A stretch of 64,000 nucleotides of DNA from Winogradskyella sp. GTDB lineage: Bacteria > Bacteroidota > Bacteroidia > Flavobacteriales > Flavobacteriaceae. Positions 43,809 through 52,208 of the stretch are shown here, piece after piece (the stretch's first letter is position 1; the number at the start of each line of letters is the position of its first letter). Location: the NCBI RefSeq assembly GCF_028289625.1, contig NZ_JANQOM010000020.1, positions 62,001-126,000 on the forward strand, given 5' to 3'. Position numbers and translations under genes: made by a program. The notes beneath the pieces are model-generated. The model was not told the DNA's origin and made no database searches. It worked only from the letters and a program-made list of their open reading frames with translations.

Positions 43809-45015
43809 AATTGATGTCTGCGAAAGATTTTACGATGCCAGCAGCTTCAATCTCCAGCTTATACCGACCTCTTGGATAACGATCTTTGTTTAATTTGAAA
43901 TTAGCGAAGCCATCAATACTTTGTTCAATCATCTGATGTTCAATAGCGCCATCTTTGTAAATCTTTAATGTCACATCGAGTCCATTAGGAACATATTGAT
44001 TCATAAAACTCTGTAATGGACCGACAGTTATTAATCTATGGTCTTCAGAAAAAGATACTTCAAAATCAGTAATGACCTGCTCATAATTTAAAGTGATGAC
44101 CTCACTATTGGCCATCCCTTTTACATAGGCTTTAACCGTCCATTGGTCTTCATGGTCTGGATGTAATAGTTTTGCTGTAGCTATTCCGCCCATTGTTGTT
44201 CCAGAAGTCTTGGCTTTTAAACCAGCTTTGTTAGTGACGAAAAACGTAACGAAAGTACCATCGCTCACTACATTATTAAAACGGTCTTTTATGATGGAAG
44301 TCTTAAAGGTAGTCATCTGGTTACCATCGGCATAGCTGTGAATACGATTTGCTGAGATTGTAAAATGGGTTGGTATAGCAGGCACGATATTCACATCAAA
44401 CTCTTTAGAGTTAAGACCTAAACATTCTGTACTAATGAGCATACGACCACTTTTATCATCAGAGTATAAACACTTATAGCCAATGCCATTTTTGATGTAT
44501 ATATCATCAAGTTCTCGAATCTCTAAAAACTGACGTTTTATAGCGACTTTAGTACTGTCAATAAGGGGATTGTCTAAATCATCTGTGGGTACGGTAACTA
44601 GCATCGAATAGTCTGTACCTCCAGCTTCGATACTAGGAGGACCAATGTAAGTCTCAATAGAATTAATTTTGTCTTTTGGCAGTATCTCGATTTGCCCTGA
44701 GTTTCGTTTAGAACCGAAATGCAATTCCCAGTTCAAAATACCTGACTTATTGGATAAAATGTTTGGGATTTCAAACTTTAATGAATTATTGATTTCGGGT
44801 TTTAAAATCAGGGGGCCATAACTGTTAGAGCAATACATAAATACATCAGGATTACCTTCAAAAGTAAATTCTAAGGTAATGTCATCTCCAGCTGTATAGA
44901 CTTTTGATGTTGTGATTAAGGTATAATTATGATTAGAATTATCTTGTTTAGTAATAAGGCCAATAACAAGAAGAGCTAGAGTAATCAGTGATATGTGTAA
45001 CGATTTTAATGACAT
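43801..45015 (-). CDS. Exported Ig-like domain protein
   Basis: 404 residues with a signal-anchor ('LHISLITLALLVIGLIT'). Strand-rich, with a segment 'RIHSYADGNQMTTFKTSIIKDRFNNVVSDGTFVTFFV' (residues about 235-271; given in parts) that resembles invasin/intimin-type Ig repeats. No enzyme motif. Overlaps the following gene by 8 bp and the preceding one by 1 bp, so the three proteins of this operon are made together, probably as a periplasmic complex. Confidence 0.65.
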   Translation of the reverse strand: MSLKSLHISLITLALLVIGLITKQDNSNHNYTLITTSKVYTAGDDITLEFTFEGNPDVFMYCSNSYGPLILKPEINNSLKFEIPNILSNKSGILNWELHFGSKRNSGQIEILPKDKINSIETYIGPPSIEAGGTDYSMLVTVPTDDLDNPLIDSTKVAIKRQFLEIRELDDIYIKNGIGYKCLYSDDKSGRMLISTECLGLNSKEFDVNIVPAIPTHFTISANRIHSYADGNQMTTFKTSIIKDRFNNVVSDGTFVTFFVTNKAGLKAKTSGTTMGGIATAKLLHPDHEDQWTVKAYVKGMANSEVITLNYEQVITDFEVSFSEDHRLITVGPLQSFMNQYVPNGLDVTLKIYKDGAIEHQMIEQSIDGFANFKLNKDRYPRGRYKLEIEAAGIVKSFADINYE

Positions 45016-48000
45016 TAGTTAGGATTGCCAATATAGGTGTTGACGTCTAGTTTTATGAATTTATAGTTAGGATGACTGATGGTTTGTAGCGTTTCATTAG
45101 AATGATGAACAATCCGATTGGATACAATCTTATTAGAAATCGGTTCATTGGGTAAGCCATTGACATAACAATTACGCATATCCTCACTAATAATTTTGAT
45201 ACTATTATTTTTTAAGATTGGGTATTGAAACGATTGTTTTCGCTGCTGGCGAATACCATCTTTTACAAACATATGATCCACCCATATCAAGTCTTTGTTT
45301 TCATTGTAATAAGACACTAATAATTGTGGAATCGTCACTTCTTCAGTGCCACTATTAAATAGTGAGCCAGAGATATGATTACTGTCTATTTTAGCAATGG
45401 ATAGTGTTGTGTTCTTATATAAATCCGAACCAGAAACATTGCCTGCGGCTTGGAGATTAAATTTAGTGGGCTGTTCTTGAAACTCAATAGGTGTAAACTC
45501 ATCAGGATTAAAAGTTTTTGGAATGGAATCTTTCGTTTTGGACCAAGCGATACCTTCAAAATTAATTCTGAATGCACTCACCTCTTTAGGCATCAACTTA
45601 TGCTTTATGTGGTATTTTGCATTATAGGTGGCTAGTGCTTTATCATCATCATTATATAAAGTGCCTTTTAAAACCACATCTGCAGGAACATTATCTATAT
45701 TTTGAACTTCACCAACAATGGCATAGCTATTATTAAACTTAACGAGCTTTGCCGTTAGTATTTCTAAAACAGGTTGTTTTAAAACATCTTCATGATAAGT
45801 TTGTTCGGTTGTGATTCGTCGTCGCCCTTGATTAAAGTAATTGGTTTTATTGCTCGCATAAAGTTGGTCTGGTGGTAAATCGGTAGTAATATCTTCTGGT
45901 TCTAAATACCATTTTCCATTGACCTGAGTGAGTGACCTGTAGTAGGTCTTGTGTATTTTTTCTAAAGGTGTAATCCAATACGTATTCACTTTTACACTAG
46001 CGAGATTGTCCGATTGACTTATAATTTCTGTAGTTATAGCATCTAGTTTTGCATACGAACTTAATAAGCCATCAGTGACTGATACTTCTAGCATGTATTG
46101 TGCAATAGTCATTTCACTTTCGGGGTTGATTAAGCTGTGTGCTTTCTCAAATTCTTTAAAATCTAAGGCGTCATAGTAGGCTAAAATGGCATTTTCTGGT
46201 GAATGATGCGATTCATTTTTAATATAGAATTGATAAATCCCAAAACACACAATAAGCGCTAAGATGATAGCCCACATATGTGTGAATTTTAGAAGACTTT
46301 TTGAAAATTTAGAATAATCATTCCGAAAATTAAAGTAAACAGGTAGCGGTTTAATTTTTGTTTTTAAACTGCGAATTAAGAATGATTGTACATTAAGTAA
46401 GAAAGCAATTAAAACCGTGAGAAAAGACATAGTTCCCCACAATAATTTTTGCCAGGTAGCCACATCATCTTTTGGTAATATGGATGATAACGGAGGTACA
46501 TTTAGCTTTTCCCAGACCATGATGCCATTTTCAAGCTGCCTTAGTCGCTGCCAACCACAGAAATATAAAATAGGATCATAGAATTTATCATTAGAAAAAA
46601 TATATTTCAGATTGTATTTCTCTGGTGTTGTTAAGAATTGCTGTAAGGAACCGATACCTTCAACACCTTTAAATTTTGAGTTTTCCAAACGCTCTATGGG
46701 TCTAGTTGTTAACTCAGGTAATCGTCTTGCTGAATGGTAATTACCATCTACAGACATGGCATTGGTTTGTGCGGATAGCCATGCCATCTGATCACCAAAA
46801 CCTAAAGTCATATAACGCCATTGATCGTGTTGATCTTGATTAAGGAAGTTAACAATGGGCAACATTTTTATTTTCTGTGGCTGTGAAGGTTTAAAATAGC
46901 CAAGACTCATCGTAAAAATAGTCATAAAAAGAAACAGACTCGCTAAAATACCACCAGCAATGCGATGGTAAACAGCACCAAGCCTAGATTGTATTAAGGT
47001 CTTTAAATCACCTTTTACAAATCGGTATGTAAACTCACCAAATAAAGGCAAAGACATGATTGAGGCCCAAAGGGTAAAACGATCTAAGGTTAATATATTA
47101 AAAGCAGTCTCGCCTAATACCAGCTTGGGAATCGGTGTAGTGCCACCGGTTCCAAGTACAAATAATAAAGTTATGGATAAGCCGAAAAACAGATAGCGTC
47201 TACTATAAAATCTGTAAAAAATATAGGGTAGTAGAATCAATAAAATGCCCCAAGGAATTAAAAAGAATACAAGTCCTGATGAGCTTACTTCTAAGAAATT
47301 ATCTCTCGAACCGTGAGGTATGGGCACCTGTGTAATAGGATTGTTTTTAGAATTTATCCAGTAGGGTAGTATGCAAACTACAATGATGATTAGTGAGAGC
47401 AATCCAAATCCGACAATGCGTTTAAATAGCCTAAAAAAGCTATTGATAAAAAGTTTTATGGTAACTGCCTTAATAGATTTTATAGGTTCACTGGCATTAT
47501 CCATAATTATCATTCCTATTAATGGGAAAATAAAGAATACCATTCCAAAAATTGGTGTAACATGATGAGAGGTTACAGTGACCGCGATTAAAGAAAGGGA
47601 TGTCGCCAAATAACGCCATTTCCCGGTTTTTAACCAGAGATAGATTTCTGGTAGAGCGTGCATTAGTACAGATATACCAATGATACTTGGAAGTTGTCCG
47701 AATATATGTAGGGTCTCAACAAACGAAGACGAAAACACCGCCAATATGGCTGCGTATCCCGCTACGGTTCTGTTTGAGGATAGCAGTAACGAAAATCGAT
47801 AAATACCAGTAATGAACAGAACAGTTCCTATGAGCGCAACACTAAATAAACCAAATTTTAGTCCTCCTATAAAAGAAAGGGCAGCAATAGATTGATGTAC
47901 TAATGGTGGGTAACTCATAACGGTAAATCCCGTGTACCATTTATAGTTCCAAGGCTCAAACCAACTATTGGCATAATGATCGGCAAAAAATAAATGAATA

Positions 48001-48104
48001 AGTGCGTCATAGGTGGTTTCTAAAGTGAAAAAAATAGAAGTCCCATGAAAAGCTATGCCAATTAAAAGTGCGGCAATTAAATATTTATTTGAGGCATTTT
48101 TCAT
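45015..48104 (-). CDS. Large GT-C-like membrane protein (PTPS-related family)
   Basis: 1029 residues. Residues 1-410 contain about ten membrane helices with an early acidic/His loop 'ETTYDALIHLFFADHY' and 'WYTGFTVMSYPP', as in GT-C enzymes and the PTPS-related family. Another membrane segment lies near 550-575 and 610-630; the last ~400 residues are extracytoplasmic, beginning with an NTF2-like stretch ('AILAYYDALDFKEFEKAHSL') and then beta-rich. It could be the polymerase or synthase of the locus, using a lipid-phosphate sugar such as the GT2 product. That role is inference. Confidence 0.7.
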   Translation of the reverse strand: MKNASNKYLIAALLIGIAFHGTSIFFTLETTYDALIHLFFADHYANSWFEPWNYKWYTGFTVMSYPPLVHQSIAALSFIGGLKFGLFSVALIGTVLFITGIYRFSLLLSSNRTVAGYAAILAVFSSSFVETLHIFGQLPSIIGISVLMHALPEIYLWLKTGKWRYLATSLSLIAVTVTSHHVTPIFGMVFFIFPLIGMIIMDNASEPIKSIKAVTIKLFINSFFRLFKRIVGFGLLSLIIIVVCILPYWINSKNNPITQVPIPHGSRDNFLEVSSSGLVFFLIPWGILLILLPYIFYRFYSRRYLFFGLSITLLFVLGTGGTTPIPKLVLGETAFNILTLDRFTLWASIMSLPLFGEFTYRFVKGDLKTLIQSRLGAVYHRIAGGILASLFLFMTIFTMSLGYFKPSQPQKIKMLPIVNFLNQDQHDQWRYMTLGFGDQMAWLSAQTNAMSVDGNYHSARRLPELTTRPIERLENSKFKGVEGIGSLQQFLTTPEKYNLKYIFSNDKFYDPILYFCGWQRLRQLENGIMVWEKLNVPPLSSILPKDDVATWQKLLWGTMSFLTVLIAFLLNVQSFLIRSLKTKIKPLPVYFNFRNDYSKFSKSLLKFTHMWAIILALIVCFGIYQFYIKNESHHSPENAILAYYDALDFKEFEKAHSLINPESEMTIAQYMLEVSVTDGLLSSYAKLDAITTEIISQSDNLASVKVNTYWITPLEKIHKTYYRSLTQVNGKWYLEPEDITTDLPPDQLYASNKTNYFNQGRRRITTEQTYHEDVLKQPVLEILTAKLVKFNNSYAIVGEVQNIDNVPADVVLKGTLYNDDDKALATYNAKYHIKHKLMPKEVSAFRINFEGIAWSKTKDSIPKTFNPDEFTPIEFQEQPTKFNLQAAGNVSGSDLYKNTTLSIAKIDSNHISGSLFNSGTEEVTIPQLLVSYYNENKDLIWVDHMFVKDGIRQQRKQSFQYPILKNNSIKIISEDMRNCYVNGLPNEPISNKIVSNRIVHHSNETLQTISHPNYKFIKLDVNTYIGNPN

Positions 48105-48165
48105 TTAAATAATTGAGAATGTATTCAATACTGTAAATATATATAATTTAAATGCTGATACTGAT

Positions 48166-48257
48166 TTTAATCAACTACAGTAATCTACCATTCGTCTACA
48201 CTTACAGCCCTGCTTATCTAAATTAAAAAAATTGGGATGTCTTCTCAATTACTTTTG
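48166..48257 (+). promoter_or_regulatory. Repeat-type (LytTR-like) promoter F
   Basis: TTTAATCAACTACAGT (48166), ACCATTCGTCTACACT (48187) and CCTGCTTATCTAAATT (48209-48224) at 21 and 22 bp. The perfect -7 box TACTTTTG is at 48250-48257, 25 bp after the last repeat and 30 bp before the ATG of the receiver-glycosyltransferase gene. Confidence 0.73.
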
Positions 48258-48287
48258 GACTGTAAATAATCACAAAAATCAATTATT

Positions 48288-49475
48288 ATGAAAGTTTTAG
48301 CCATAGATGACCAACAATTAGTATTGCTTCCTTTACAGAAACGTTTAACAGATTTGGGATACGATGTTAAGATTGAAACGGATGCGCAAAAAGGTTTAGA
48401 GGCTTTTAATGCTTTTAATCCAGATTTAGTTATAGTAGATATTAATATGCCAAATGTATCAGGTTTCGATGTCATCACTCATATTAGAATTACTAAGGCA
48501 TCAGATACACCAATAATGATTTTATCTGGAAACACGCTCGATGATAATATCACTAAGGCTTTCGATTTAGGTGTTAACGATTATATGAAAAAACCTTTGA
48601 GCCTTAATGAGATTTGTGCCAGAGTAAAACGATTAATAGGTGCTCCAGTGTTAAGTACAGTAGTGAGAGTAGAAAACAATGTCATGATTCAGCAGCGATG
48701 TGTTGGTGTAGTTATCCCTTGTTACAATGAAGAAGAACGTTTATTAAGTGATGAGTTTTTAAGTTTTGTAGACGAAAACTCAGGTTATCATCTATGTTTT
48801 GTAAATGATGGGAGTAAGGATAATACTTTAGAGGTTTTGCAGAATTTACAGAAGGGAAGAGAAGATTTTATTACAGTTTACGATTGTGAGAAGAATGGTG
48901 GTAAAGCAGAAGCTGTAAGACTTGGGATGCTACATATAGCCCAAAGGGATGATTTGGATTATATAGGCTTTTTGGATGCAGATTTATCTACGGATTTAGC
49001 TGATTTTGATGACTTAGTTAAGACTATTGAAAACTCTGATTTTAAAATTGTGAGCGGATCTCGTATTGCAAGAATGGGAGCAAATATCACCAAAGAATCC
49101 GCGAGAAAAATAATTAGCTTAACCATAAACTTTATCATAAGAAAAATTCTTTCCATGGATTTTAAAGACACACAATGTGGTGCTAAGATTTTCCGTAAGG
49201 ATGTAATCGATATTGCATTCAAAAAGAAATTTGTCACCCAATGGATTTTTGATGTAGAGATTTTTAAGAGAATGACGATTCATTTTGGTCTTAAAAAAGC
49301 AAAAGCTATGCTATGTGAGCAACCGCTTAAACGTTGGATACATGCAGATGGCTCTAAACTATCAATGAAAGATTCTGTAAAAATTGTAATGCAATTAGCT
49401 CAAATAGCTTGGGTATATAGAAGTAAAAAAGATGTGTCTAATTATGAAGTTAATCATGAACTAGAAATAGTTTAA
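48288..49475 (+). CDS. Receiver domain fused to a family 2 glycosyltransferase
   Basis: 395 residues. Residues 1-120 are a complete receiver ('LAIDDQQ', phosphorylatable Asp51 in 'LVIVDINMP', Thr/Ser in 'MILSGN', Lys in 'YMKKPLS'). From about 135 a GT2 domain of the dolichol-phosphate-mannose synthase type follows: 'GVVIPCYNEEERLL', 'VNDGSKD', 'NGGKAEAVRLG', DxD in 'FLDADLS', 'DTQCGAKIFRKDV'. This makes a sugar transferase that can be switched directly by phosphorylation. It starts the second polysaccharide operon. Confidence 0.9.
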   Translation: MKVLAIDDQQLVLLPLQKRLTDLGYDVKIETDAQKGLEAFNAFNPDLVIVDINMPNVSGFDVITHIRITKASDTPIMILSGNTLDDNITKAFDLGVNDYMKKPLSLNEICARVKRLIGAPVLSTVVRVENNVMIQQRCVGVVIPCYNEEERLLSDEFLSFVDENSGYHLCFVNDGSKDNTLEVLQNLQKGREDFITVYDCEKNGGKAEAVRLGMLHIAQRDDLDYIGFLDADLSTDLADFDDLVKTIENSDFKIVSGSRIARMGANITKESARKIISLTINFIIRKILSMDFKDTQCGAKIFRKDVIDIAFKKKFVTQWIFDVEIFKRMTIHFGLKKAKAMLCEQPLKRWIHADGSKLSMKDSVKIVMQLAQIAWVYRSKKDVSNYEVNHELEIV

Positions 49476-49481
49476 ATAGTA

Positions 49482-49982
49482 ATGAATTTAAAAATGAATA
49501 TTGGCGTAATTATCATATTTCATAACAATGCAACTGAGATAAATAATCGAGCTTTTATCGAGAATATTAAGTCGACAAATCATATTAAGATGTGCTTTGT
49601 TGATAATGAAAGTAAGGATGAAACACTCGAGAAATTATTGGATATCAAGGAGGTTTGCGAGGACAAAGTCGCTGTGGTACAGATAAAAAAGAAGGTGAAT
49701 CGAGAGTCGGCAAAACGAGCTGGTGCCAGATATATGTTTAACGATTTTGATCTAAAGCATATAGGTTTTATAGACACCCATAGTTTAATAGAACACAACT
49801 ATAACATCAATGATATTCTAAATGCTTTGTATGTGGAAAAAGATGAAATCATTGCATTTGACAAAGAAAACAAACGCAAGCAACATATAAAATCAACCTT
49901 ATTTAAAAGTGTTTTTTCGGTCCTTGATTATTTTAAATCTCAGGATTCTATTAAAAGTAATATACAGCAATCAATACTTTAA
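49482..49982 (+). CDS. Short GT2-like protein
   Basis: 166 residues. It has the nucleotide-binding half of a GT-A fold: 'GVIIIFHNNATEINN', 'CFVDNESKDETLEKL', 'NRESAKRAGARYMF' and 'HIGFIDTHSL' in the place of the DxD motif (Asp-Thr-His, one acidic residue only). The acceptor half is missing. It lies 6 bp after the receiver-GT2 gene and may be a regulatory or degenerate partner. Probably not a complete enzyme. Confidence 0.65.
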   Translation: MNLKMNIGVIIIFHNNATEINNRAFIENIKSTNHIKMCFVDNESKDETLEKLLDIKEVCEDKVAVVQIKKKVNRESAKRAGARYMFNDFDLKHIGFIDTHSLIEHNYNINDILNALYVEKDEIIAFDKENKRKQHIKSTLFKSVFSVLDYFKSQDSIKSNIQQSIL

Positions 49983-49992
49983 AAATTAGATT

Positions 49993-50994
49993 ATGAAAGC
50001 ATATCCAATAAAATTCATACCAATATTAAAAGAGAAGATTTGGGGTGGAGAAAAACTGTCTAAAGTTTTGAATAAAAAAACAACATCTAAAAACGTAGGT
50101 GAAAGTTGGGAAATATCAGGTGTAGAAGGAAATATTTCTGTGGTGTCTAATGGTCTTTACAAAGGCAAATCTTTAAACGATTTAATCAAAAGCTTTAAAG
50201 GAGAATTTCTTGGGAATAAGATAATTTCAGCTTTTGGTGAAAGCTTCCCGTTGCTCATTAAATTTTTAGATGCAAAAACAAATTTATCGGTTCAGGTTCA
50301 TCCGGACGATAAAATGGCAAAAGCACAGCATAACTCATTTGGTAAAACAGAGATGTGGTATATCATGGATAGTGAAAAGGACGCTGAAATAGTATTAGGA
50401 TTAAAAAGTACACAGACAGATACCGAAGTTTTGAAGCATATCAATGCCACTAATATTGATAAAGTCTTCAATAAAGAGAAGGTAAAACAAGGTGATAGTT
50501 ATTTTATACCGGCAGGAAAAATCCATGCCATAGGTGCAGGTGTTTTGGCTGCTGAGATTCAACAAACAAGTGATATCACATATCGCGTTTATGATTGGGA
50601 TAGAGTGGATAATAAAGGTCAGAAACGAGAGTTGCATACTGACTTGGCCCAGAGCGCTACTAAAGTATTTGAATCTAATGGTAAGTGTAGATACAATCTG
50701 AAGGATAACACAATCAGTAATTTAGTGGATTGCGATTTTTTTACAACCAATATCTTTAATGTTAGAGGATTAAATAAAAGAACTTATCACACCATGGATT
50801 CATTTAAGATATTTATGTGTGTTGAAGGGATAGCTAAAGTAATGATTGATGACAGTAGTGAGTTTGTAGCAAAGGGAGAAACTATCTTAGTTCCTGCAAA
50901 TTGTGAATCAGTTGTTTTCAATTCTCAAAACGCAAAGTTTCTAGAAGTATATATTGATGCTAAGGATCCGAAATCAAGGAAAATAGCTTCTTAA
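49993..50994 (+). CDS. manA: Mannose-6-phosphate isomerase, class I
   Basis: 333 residues. The 'KEKIWGGEKLSKVL' start, the zinc-site motif 'SVQVHPDD', 'KTEMWYIMD', 'YFIPAGKIHAIGAGVLAAEIQ' (in parts) and 'YRVYDWDR' define type I phosphomannose isomerase. It links fructose-6-phosphate to mannose-6-phosphate and so to GDP-mannose. Its place 10 bp after the glycosyltransferases suggests the polymer contains mannose or a GDP-mannose-derived sugar. Confidence 0.93.
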   Translation: MKAYPIKFIPILKEKIWGGEKLSKVLNKKTTSKNVGESWEISGVEGNISVVSNGLYKGKSLNDLIKSFKGEFLGNKIISAFGESFPLLIKFLDAKTNLSVQVHPDDKMAKAQHNSFGKTEMWYIMDSEKDAEIVLGLKSTQTDTEVLKHINATNIDKVFNKEKVKQGDSYFIPAGKIHAIGAGVLAAEIQQTSDITYRVYDWDRVDNKGQKRELHTDLAQSATKVFESNGKCRYNLKDNTISNLVDCDFFTTNIFNVRGLNKRTYHTMDSFKIFMCVEGIAKVMIDDSSEFVAKGETILVPANCESVVFNSQNAKFLEVYIDAKDPKSRKIAS

Positions 50995-51185
50995 ATTAAT
51001 AGGGTTTATTATTTGCACAAAAACACCTATGCAAAAAATTTTGACTAGCAATAGACTTTGAAAAGCATTTGGGGAAACTAAAAACACAGTAAATTCTAAA
51101 AGACTTTTCTTACATATTATCTATTTAAAAATGTGTTGTTTATCGAAAAAAAAAACAATCCATTTCAAATAAACTTGTCAAATTT

Positions 51186-51235
51186 GCCATTTGTCGAATT
51201 TCTAATAAATACCAGGTTTTAATGTCGGATATTTA
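51186..51235 (+). promoter_or_regulatory. Possible repeat-type promoter G (weak)
   Basis: The 322-bp gap before the second STAS gene holds GCCATTTGTCGAATTT (51186-51201; 11 of 16 to the first repeat of promoter A) and, 26 bp later, GATATTTA (51228-51235), the same box and spacing as at promoter D in front of the first STAS gene. Upstream repeats are not clear, though AGCATTTGGGGAAACT at 51064 also matches 11 of 16 to promoter C. The rest of the gap is AT-rich with no gene. Confidence 0.4.
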
Positions 51236-51316
51236 AGCTATCCCTCTAAAATTAATAGCACCAAATTTACAGATTAATAGCCCAAATTTAGTATTAATGA
51301 TTTAACATTATGTATT

Positions 51317-51607
51317 ATGGATTTACAAATCACTAGTTACAACAACCGATTTCAAATCAAAGGAACTTTAAATAAACTAAGCCTAAAGACATTCAACGCA
51401 CATTTTGCCAACATTTTTGAGAAACTAGACGATGTGCTATTAGATATTGAAAGTGTTGAAAGTATAGATAGAGCTGGAGTTATGGCTCTAGCACGATTGC
51501 ACAATGAATCCATTATAAAATCCAAAAAATTATCAATTGTTGGTCTTGGCTGTAAAGAGTTATACGATCATTTTAAGAGTCAAGATAGTTCAACAGTCGC
51601 TGCTTAG
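51317..51607 (+). CDS. STAS domain protein, second copy
   Basis: 96 residues. Paralogue of the protein at 39412: 'VLLDIESVESIDRAGVMAL' with D-R-A-G where a phospho-serine would be, then 'VGLGCKELYDHF'. Both copies lack the serine yet keep the 'GCKE.YD.F' end, so the pair may be permanently in the unphosphorylated-like state or work without a kinase. It closes the polysaccharide locus and has its own terminator. Confidence 0.85.
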   Translation: MDLQITSYNNRFQIKGTLNKLSLKTFNAHFANIFEKLDDVLLDIESVESIDRAGVMALARLHNESIIKSKKLSIVGLGCKELYDHFKSQDSSTVAA

Positions 51608-51631
51608 TCAAAAGATAAAGATTTTAAACAT

Positions 51632-51688
51632 AGTGTTTCCGACTAGTGTTTTTCTTGACAGATTAATACTCTCGGAAACACTTTTTTG
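51632..51688 (+). terminator. Terminator after the second STAS gene
   Basis: AGTGTTTCCGA (51632-51642) pairs with TCGGAAACACT (51672-51682), followed by T6. The loop of 29 nt is long. Confidence 0.75.
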
Positions 51689-51697
51689 TGCTATAAA

Positions 51698-52165
51698 TTA
51701 GCAAGACATATCTGCAATAATCTTCCATTCGCCATTGATTTTTTTGAAAATAATGGTAAAGACCCCATCCGCATCACCGATATCACGTTTCAAGTGATAC
51801 TCTCCCATCACCCAATAATTGTCTCCTTCAATTCTTGAAATGTCATTGATAACAAAATTCAACACGCCACTTTCGGCTTTAGTCGGATAGGCTTTTTTAT
51901 ATCTCTTGAGTGTATTCTTCCAACCAAGGGTTAATCCATTTGAACCGTAAAACTTTAGATCTTCACTTTTCCAATAGCCTTCCATAAATCCTTCTAAATC
52001 ATGATTGTTCCAGGCAATTTCTTGCTTTTCCATAACCAATCTTATTCTAGCTTCTGCTAGATTGTCTTTGGTAATATGAGTTTCTGTATCAGTAGTTATA
52101 TCTGCTTTTACGGAAATACAGCTTGTACTGCTTAAGACGATAAAAAGTAAAATTAAATATTTCAT
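51698..52165 (-). CDS. NTF2-like (DUF4440-type) lipoprotein
   Basis: 155 residues. Lipoprotein signal 'MKYLILLFIVLSSTSC' with lipobox Cys. The mature part has the cone-shaped NTF2/SnoaL fold pattern: 'IAWNNHDLEGFMEGYWKSED', 'TLGWKNTLKRYKKAYP', 'VFTIIFKKINGEWKIIADMS'. These proteins bind small ligands; no catalytic residues can be assigned. It is separated from the DUF4407 gene by 43 bp on the same strand. Confidence 0.82.
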   Translation of the reverse strand: MKYLILLFIVLSSTSCISVKADITTDTETHITKDNLAEARIRLVMEKQEIAWNNHDLEGFMEGYWKSEDLKFYGSNGLTLGWKNTLKRYKKAYPTKAESGVLNFVINDISRIEGDNYWVMGEYHLKRDIGDADGVFTIIFKKINGEWKIIADMSC

Positions 52166-52208
52166 AAGCTCAAATTTAGATTCAAGCTTAAAAGTAATAA
52201 ACTAAAGG

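Noticed and set aside
24043..51235. CRISPR-like array interpretation of the repeated 'ccattcgtcgacact' motif
   Set aside because: Copies lie in separate promoters at fixed distance from -7 boxes and there are no spacers or cas genes.
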